Of a stretch of DNA of 10,695 bases, positions 7,451 to 10,695 are shown in pieces; the stretch's first letter is position 1, and every line of letters begins with the position of its first letter. Under the pieces are notes generated by a model. That model saw nothing but the letters and a program-made list of their open reading frames with translations. It was not told where the DNA came from and did not search any database. This DNA is from Bacteroidales bacterium UBA3389 (lineage in GTDB: Bacteria; Bacteroidota; Bacteroidia; Bacteroidales; P3). The translations under genes were made by a program, and so were the position numbers. The stretch is from positions 561 through 11,255 of the forward strand of contig DEPP01000125.1 of the NCBI GenBank assembly GCA_002358835.1, read 5' to 3'.

Positions 7451-8571
7451 TTTCTAAGATCTTCAACAATGTATTTTGCAATATTCGCAGAGGCTCCTGC
7501 ATTCCCTAAAATGTTTCTTAACTTGCCGAACATATAACGCATCTCCACTCTGTTGTTTTCGTCAAAGGTTATCTTGCGAAACTCTTTCTCCAAATCATCT
7601 CTATTACATAAATCCTGCAAAAGCTCAACCACGACAGGAGAATCAAGAATCAGATTAACCAATGAAATAAAGCGAATCTTAACAAGATATTTGCCTAATA
7701 TGAAAGAAAGAGGGTTCGCCTTATAACAAACAACTTCCGGAACATTGAAAAGAGCTGTTTCAAGAGTTGCTGTTCCTGAAGTAACGACAGCTGCATGCGA
7801 TGAATTCAATATAGAATAGGTATTATTGTATATAAGTTTGGCATTACTCTCTTCCATATATTGATTATAGAATTCAGGAGAATGAGTGCTGACTCCTGCA
7901 ACAACGAAATCGAATTCAGGAAACTTCTCAACCAAACTCAGTTGCAAAGGAAGCATCTTTTTAATCTCTTGCGTCCTGCTTCCGGGTAGTAAAGCGATTA
8001 TTGGTTTTGCTCCGAGATTATGCTCTTTCAGAAATTCCTCTTTGTTTTGCGTTGCACTATAATGCGAAATCTCATCGAGCAAAGGATTGCCCGGATATTC
8101 TACTTCCATGGAATGCTTATCGTAAAAAGGCTTTTCAAACGGTAAAATAACGAATAGTTTATCCAAAACCTTTTTCATGGTTTTTATTCGCCCTTTCTTC
8201 CATGCCCAAACTTGCGGAGAGATATAATAATACACCTTTATGCCGAGTTTATGCACGAATTTTGCAATCCGTAAGTTGAATCCGGGATAATCGACTAAAA
8301 TAACAGCATCGGGATTCCAAGAAACAATATCCTTTTTACAAAGAGACAGATTTCTTAAAACCGTTCTCAAATTGGCAACAACCTCAACAAAACCCATGAA
8401 AGCAAGTTCCTTTATATGCTTTACAGGCTTTTGATTGTTTGCTTGCTCGATCATATTGTCTCCACCCCAAAATCGGAACTCTGCATCTTTGTCTTTGATT
8501 TTTAACTCTTTCATTAGAAAAGACGCATGCAAGTCTCCCGACATTTCTCCTGCAATTATGTAATATTTCAT
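7447..8571 (-). CDS. lpxB: lipid-A-disaccharide synthase
   Basis: LpxB joins UDP-2,3-diacylglucosamine and lipid X to make the lipid A disaccharide-1-phosphate at the inner face of the inner membrane. It is a GT-B glycosyltransferase (GT19). The 374 residues show its usual landmarks in order: AGEMSGDLH (7-15), FMGFVEV (58-64), VDYPGFN (93-99), SPQVWAWKKGR (118-128), LPGSR (195-199), SGTATLE (265-271) and FISLVNLI (301-308) followed by ELLQ. Length is normal for the family. The gene starts nine bases after the small membrane protein and ends in an ATGA overlap with the SpoIID-like gene, placing it in the middle of a surE-led operon. Other lpx genes are not in the window. Presence of lpxB confirms an LPS- or LOS-making outer membrane. 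Confidence 0.96.
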   Translation of the reverse strand: MKYYIIAGEMSGDLHASFLMKELKIKDKDAEFRFWGGDNMIEQANNQKPVKHIKELAFMGFVEVVANLRTVLRNLSLCKKDIVSWNPDAVILVDYPGFNLRIAKFVHKLGIKVYYYISPQVWAWKKGRIKTMKKVLDKLFVILPFEKPFYDKHSMEVEYPGNPLLDEISHYSATQNKEEFLKEHNLGAKPIIALLPGSRTQEIKKMLPLQLSLVEKFPEFDFVVAGVSTHSPEFYNQYMEESNAKLIYNNTYSILNSSHAAVVTSGTATLETALFNVPEVVCYKANPLSFILGKYLVKIRFISLVNLILDSPVVVELLQDLCNRDDLEKEFRKITFDENNRVEMRYMFGKLRNILGNAGASANIAKYIVEDLRK

Positions 8572-8580
8572 CTTAGTTTT

Positions 8581-8874
8581 CTATTTTCTAATCCAACCTT
8601 GCGAAAAGTATCCCATTGCATAAAGCGAGTAAAGCATTATACAAAATCCGAAAAACAAAACAGTTAGCAAGCCTTTTACCGTTTTAGAAAACTGCAACTT
8701 GCTATACCAACGCAGAAGCAGGATTGCAGGCACAAAGGAAAAAAGAAACAACTTCGCATTGTTATTAAAAGGTAAATCGAAAGCAAACAGCACTCCTGCC
8801 AACAAAGCAGCCGTAAGAACAATGCTTGCAATAGAGACAATAACTCCAAAAATCACACTATCTTTCTTCAACAT
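8581..8874 (-). CDS. small three-helix membrane protein between surE and lpxB, function unknown
   Basis: From the ATG at 8874 this gene encodes 97 residues. The upstream in-frame TTG at 8880 adds only two residues and is less likely. Three hydrophobic segments are visible: about 6-33 (IFGVIVSIASIVLTAALLAGV...), about 40-52 (LFLFSFVPAILLL), and about 65-87 (GLLTVLFFGFCIMLYSLYAMGYF). They are joined by short basic or polar loops and end in a WIRK tail, so it should lie in the inner membrane. It overlaps the end of surE by 17 nt and ends nine bases before lpxB, which argues strongly that it is a real, co-expressed gene. I do not recognise a named family. Position suggests a link to envelope lipid metabolism, but nothing in the sequence shows a catalytic function. 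Confidence 0.8.
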   Translation of the reverse strand: MLKKDSVIFGVIVSIASIVLTAALLAGVLFAFDLPFNNNAKLFLFSFVPAILLLRWYSKLQFSKTVKGLLTVLFFGFCIMLYSLYAMGYFSQGWIRK

Positions 8875-9640
8875 CTTCAAATCTTTCTTTAATATTATTC
8901 AAACAAGAGTAAGCCGTGAAATCCACTTGCATGGGAACAAGACTTGCATACGACTTTTCCAATACACGATAGTCCGCCTGAGGAGAATCGTCCAAGCAAT
9001 TGAAAACACCGCTCAACCAATAGTAAGGCTTGCCCGAAGGATCGCAATACTCAACCAATTCTTCATTCCAATAAGCCTTAGCCTGATGACACACTTTCAA
9101 GCCCTTGATTTCTCCAATAGGGAAATTCACATTCAGACACACACCATTATCCAATCCTTTCGCCAATACGTTTTTGCAGATCCTTGTAACAAATTCCTCA
9201 CAGTAAGAAAAGTCTGCATCCTTATCGCTATCGTCGATTGAGAAACCTATGCTTGGGATTCCTTCTGCACAGCCTTCGAATGCCGCAGCCATGGTTCCGG
9301 AATATATAGTATTGATTGAAGCATTGCCTCCGTGGTTTATTCCCGACACGACTAAGTTGCATTCTTTCCCTTTCAAGATACGATTGAACGCCATTTTGAC
9401 GCAATCAACCGGAGTGCCGTCTAAGGTATATCCTTTGAAAGAATCACTCTCCTCAATCGTTTTCAGCCTCAAAGGAGCATTGACCGTAATAGAATGAGAC
9501 TTGCTCGACATTTCTGTAGAGGGAGCAACAACGACCACATCCCCCAATTGCTTCATCAATCTTATCAAAACACTCATTCCTTTCGAATGATAACCGTCAT
9601 CATTGGTGATGAAAATCAAAGGTTTCTTTATTTCGCACAT
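8858..9640 (-). CDS. surE: 5'/3'-nucleotidase SurE
   Basis: SurE is a metal-dependent phosphatase that removes phosphate from nucleoside 5'- and 3'-monophosphates (and short polyphosphate in some species), with roles in survival under stress. The 260 residues show the family core: FITNDDG (10-16) with metal ligands Asp14 and Asp15, APSTEMSSKSHS (39-50) with Ser45 in the ligand position, LDGTPVDCV (73-81), and VSGINHGGN (98-106) with Asn102 as the fourth ligand. YSGTMAAAFEG (113-123) is also typical. Length matches the family. It is the first gene of the run surE, small membrane protein, lpxB, spoIID-like, preceded by a promoter-like element at 9667-9674. The start ATG at 9640 is the first good one after that element. 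Confidence 0.96.
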   Translation of the reverse strand: MCEIKKPLIFITNDDGYHSKGMSVLIRLMKQLGDVVVVAPSTEMSSKSHSITVNAPLRLKTIEESDSFKGYTLDGTPVDCVKMAFNRILKGKECNLVVSGINHGGNASINTIYSGTMAAAFEGCAEGIPSIGFSIDDSDKDADFSYCEEFVTRICKNVLAKGLDNGVCLNVNFPIGEIKGLKVCHQAKAYWNEELVEYCDPSGKPYYWLSGVFNCLDDSPQADYRVLEKSYASLVPMQVDFTAYSCLNNIKERFEDVEER

Positions 9641-9666
9641 ATCTTGTCAAAGTATAATAATCACGG

Positions 9667-9674
9667 CAAAGGTA
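9667..9674 (-). promoter_or_regulatory. surE: candidate -7 element for the surE-lpxB operon
   Basis: Minus-strand TACCTTTG, followed by C, fits TAnnTTTG and would begin the transcript about 20 nt before the surE ATG. The context TTACCTTTGC is the same as at 6269-6278. No TTTG -33 box is obvious. It is the main promoter candidate for the four-gene unit. Confidence 0.55.
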
Positions 9675-9705
9675 ACGAAAAAACGGCAATCGGGAGTTTT
9701 TTTTG

Positions 9706-9713
9706 TACATTTG
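9706..9713 (+). promoter_or_regulatory. candidate -7 element for the GtrA-like gene
   Basis: TACATTTG, followed by C, fits TAnnTTTG and predicts a start of transcription near 9720, about 15 nt before ATG 9735. It follows an eight-T run. It supports the shorter start of the GtrA gene, because longer in-frame starts would lie upstream of the promoter. No -33 TTTG is seen. Confidence 0.55.
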
Positions 9714-9734
9714 CAGTCCAAAACGCTGAAACGA

Positions 9735-10214
9735 ATGCTTAAACAATTGGTAAAAAGACCTGTAAAACTGTTGCAAAGAATAGAGAACAAGTTCATAAGG
9801 TTTCTGTTTGTCGGAGTGCTGAATACGATGTTCGGATACGGCTTGTTCGTTCTGTTTATCTGGTTTGGAATGCACTATTCCATCGCATTGTTTTGTGCAA
9901 ACTTTCTTGGAATATTGTTCAACTACAAAACAACGGGCTATATCGTTTTCGAAACGCGTAGTAACCGCCTTTTGCTGCATTTCTTCCTTGTTTACGGAAT
10001 CGTTTACTTGTTTAACCTTGGCGAATTGTACCTTTTGGACGCTTCGAATCTTTATGAAACAATCTTAGATTGGGACTTTATGAAATTTTTGGACGATTTG
10101 CCGTTGAACAAAGAAAAGATCGGGGACGTGATAGGGCAAGCCATAACCCTGTTGCCAAATGCTATCCTATCGTTTCTGCTGAATAAGATATTCGTATTCA
10201 AGAAAAAAGATTAG
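9735..10214 (+). CDS. GtrA-family membrane protein
   Basis: The 159-residue protein matches the GtrA family: small four-helix inner-membrane proteins, some of which move polyprenyl-phosphate-linked sugars across the membrane for O-antigen, teichoic acid or arabinogalactan decoration. Membrane segments lie at about 22-43 (FLFVGVLNTMFGYGLFVLF), 47-70, 79-101 and 132-149. The start FIRFLFVGVLNT and the ending LLNKIFVFKKK are characteristic. The loop between the third and fourth helices (about 102-130) is long and acidic for the family. ATG 9735 was chosen because it follows the promoter element; a start near 9603 would run 38 nt into the opposite-strand surE. GtrA genes often sit beside a GtrB-like glycosyltransferase, but none is visible here. 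Its cargo is unknown. Confidence 0.87.
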   Translation: MLKQLVKRPVKLLQRIENKFIRFLFVGVLNTMFGYGLFVLFIWFGMHYSIALFCANFLGILFNYKTTGYIVFETRSNRLLLHFFLVYGIVYLFNLGELYLLDASNLYETILDWDFMKFLDDLPLNKEKIGDVIGQAITLLPNAILSFLLNKIFVFKKKD

Positions 10215-10235
10215 CAATCTTGATTTCCTTTTGCC

Positions 10236-10274
10236 GAATCCTTGCTTCGGATTCTTAACTCCTTGTTGCGGAGT
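10236..10274. repeat. two tandem small hairpins with a common core
   Basis: GAATCC/GGATTC (10236-10241 and 10249-10254) and ACTCC/GGAGT (10258-10262 and 10270-10274) form two hairpins 21 nt apart. Both share the core TCCTTGyTkCGGA, while the outer arms differ in a compensating way (GAA/TTC against AC/GT). They start 22 nt after the GtrA stop. No U-run follows, so neither is a standard intrinsic terminator, though they may stabilise or end the transcript. Confidence 0.55.
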
Positions 10275-10283
10275 GTTATGCCT

Positions 10284-10305
10284 GCTTTTCCCGAGAGCCG
10301 AAAGC
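10284..10305. repeat. small imperfect dyad
   Basis: GCTTTTC (10284-10290) and GAAAGC (10300-10305) can pair with one bulged T around a nine-base loop, making a third weak hairpin downstream of the pair at 10236-10274. Confidence 0.3.
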
Positions 10306-10359
10306 CGATTTTGAATCCTGAAACTTACTATCAAAAATTTTCCACGCCTTGATAATCCG

Positions 10360-10491
10360 ATTATCACAGCGTGATAGTACCATTATCACAAAGAGATAAT
10401 ACCATTATCACGCCGTGATAACACCATTATCAGTAAGTGATAATACTATTATCAGTAAGCGGTAATACCATTATCAGTAAGTGGAATATTT
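10360..10491. repeat. 22-bp tandem repeat array, six units, each built on a TTATC...GATAA dyad
   Basis: Six units of exactly 22 bp run end to end: 10360, 10382, 10404, 10426, 10448 and 10470. Each begins ATTATCA; most end in a version of GATAATACC. A half-unit remnant (CACGCCTTGATAATCC, 10343-10358) precedes them. Unit 3 holds a perfect dyad, TTATCACGCCGTGATAA; units 1, 2 and 4 keep it with at most one arm mismatch or a shorter arm. Units 4-6 share the core CAGTAAG, whereas units 1-3 share CAC plus a variable middle, so two sub-families exist. Units 5 and 6 have a weakened right arm. The array could be protein-binding sites, or a replication-slippage minisatellite. Confidence 0.9.
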
Positions 10492-10511
10492 TGTAAAAGA
10501 AGTCTGAGAAT

Positions 10512-10593
10512 GGTTTAAGGAAGAATGGTTAAGGTTTAAGGAAGTTTACCGTTAGTCTTTCTTCCTTAAACTTTAATCCTTAAACCTTAAACC
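10512..10593. repeat. long imperfect inverted repeat (33-nt arms)
   Basis: The left arm 10512-10544 and the right arm 10561-10593 are reverse complements at 27 of 33 positions with no gaps, around a 16-nt loop. The outermost nine and the innermost ten base pairs are perfect. The motif GGTTTAAGG recurs inside: GGTTTAAGGAAG appears at 10512-10523 and 10533-10544, 21 nt apart. One arm is purine-rich and the other pyrimidine-rich. There is no terminal U-tract. It resembles a dispersed palindromic element or a strong RNA hairpin. Confidence 0.85.
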
Positions 10594-10607
10594 TCACTCA
10601 AACAGCC

Positions 10608-10631
10608 TTTGCGATTTTGCGACCTTTGCGA
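10608..10631. repeat. three TTTGCGA direct repeats
   Basis: TTTGCGA occurs at 10608-10614, 10616-10622 and 10625-10631, with periods of 8 and 9 nt, twice as CCTTTGCGA. I recall similar CTTTGCG-type runs upstream of genes in other Bacteroidota, but this is memory, not a search. They end nine bases before the -33 box of the promoter at 10640-10670, so they could be an upstream control site. Confidence 0.6.
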
Positions 10632-10639
10632 GAGATAAT

Positions 10640-10670
10640 TTTGTCGGTTTATGAAAGTTTTATATCTTTG
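10640..10670 (+). promoter_or_regulatory. strong Bacteroidota-type promoter for a gene right of the window
   Basis: TTTG at 10640-10643 is followed after 19 nt by TATCTTTG at 10663-10670. Both boxes and the spacing match the primary sigma factor consensus TTTG-N19-21-TAnnTTTG. It is the only site in the window where I find both elements. Transcription would begin near 10677 and run right, through a leader ending in TTTAAAAA, towards a gene that is not included. Confidence 0.68.
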
Positions 10671-10695
10671 TGAAGTAGTTATTAACCTTTAAAAA

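Larger units (their letters stand above)
10215..10695. other. 481-nt non-coding region rich in repeats
   Basis: After the GtrA stop codon no convincing gene is present to the end of the window. The stretch holds four separate repeat or dyad structures (a pair of small hairpins, a 22-bp tandem array, a long inverted repeat and a TTTGCGA triplet) and finally a promoter pointing right. It probably serves as the 3' end of the GtrA transcript and as the upstream control region of a gene beyond 10695. Confidence 0.75.

Noticed and set aside
9603..9734. 44-residue N-terminal extension of the GtrA protein
   Set aside because: It would begin upstream of the TACATTTG promoter and overlap surE on the other strand; the family's normal N-terminus fits ATG 9735.
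26..10214. A defence island, prophage or secretion system
   Set aside because: Every gene of substantial size is a recognisable housekeeping or envelope family; no nuclease, helicase, integrase, transposase or toxin-antitoxin pair is visible.
10167..10367. 66-codon minus-strand open frame after gtrA
   Set aside because: Its end is antisense to the conserved GtrA C-terminus, the rest falls across small hairpins, and no promoter or family resemblance is seen.
10360..10491. 22-bp repeat array as a CRISPR array
   Set aside because: The units are contiguous with no unique spacers of 30 nt or so, the repeats are imperfect, and no cas gene is present.

Overview
The window looks like a chromosomal segment of a non-sporulating member of the Bacteroidota, probably Bacteroidales-like. 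Three things point there. TAnnTTTG-type -7 promoter elements precede several genes. Strong Shine-Dalgarno sequences are absent. The gene set (lpxB, surE, PBP2-rodA, a LuxE-like adenylating enzyme, a SpoIID/LytB-domain protein in a lipid A-making Gram-negative) is what that phylum carries. No rRNA, tRNA, insertion sequence or CRISPR array is visible.

Layout. (1) 26-1012 (-): a LuxE-family adenylate-forming enzyme, divergent from (2) a cell-elongation pair on the + strand, PBP2 (mrdA, 1086-2939) and the SEDS polymerase RodA (2972-4240). (3) A strong bidirectional hairpin terminator at 4316-4352 separates rodA from genes converging on it. (4) On the minus strand, read right to left, are two transcription units. 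One is surE (9640-8858), a 97-residue membrane protein (8874-8581), lpxB (8571-7447) and a secreted SpoIID/LytB-domain protein (7450-6311), tightly packed with overlaps of 17 and 4 nt and one 9-nt gap. The other is an exported thioredoxin-fold protein (6245-5676) and an L-cysteine desulfidase/serine dehydratase-like Fe-S enzyme (5661-4378), which has its own likely promoter. (5) A GtrA-family membrane protein (9735-10214, +) diverges from surE.

Most of the coding content serves the envelope: peptidoglycan elongation (PBP2-RodA), lipid A disaccharide synthesis (LpxB), a probable glycan-active SpoIID-domain protein and a polyprenyl-linked sugar translocation candidate (GtrA). These are ordinary members of known families.

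The least explained stretch is the 481-nt non-coding tail (10215-10695). It holds, in order: two small hairpins with a shared core and compensating arms; a 22-bp tandem array in which each unit carries a TTATC...GATAA dyad; a 33-nt imperfect inverted repeat; three TTTGCGA repeats; and a well-formed Bacteroidota promoter (TTTG-N19-TATCTTTG) that fires out of the window. I found no clear sign of a new defence or mobile system. The repeat-rich regulatory tail is the best candidate for something undescribed.
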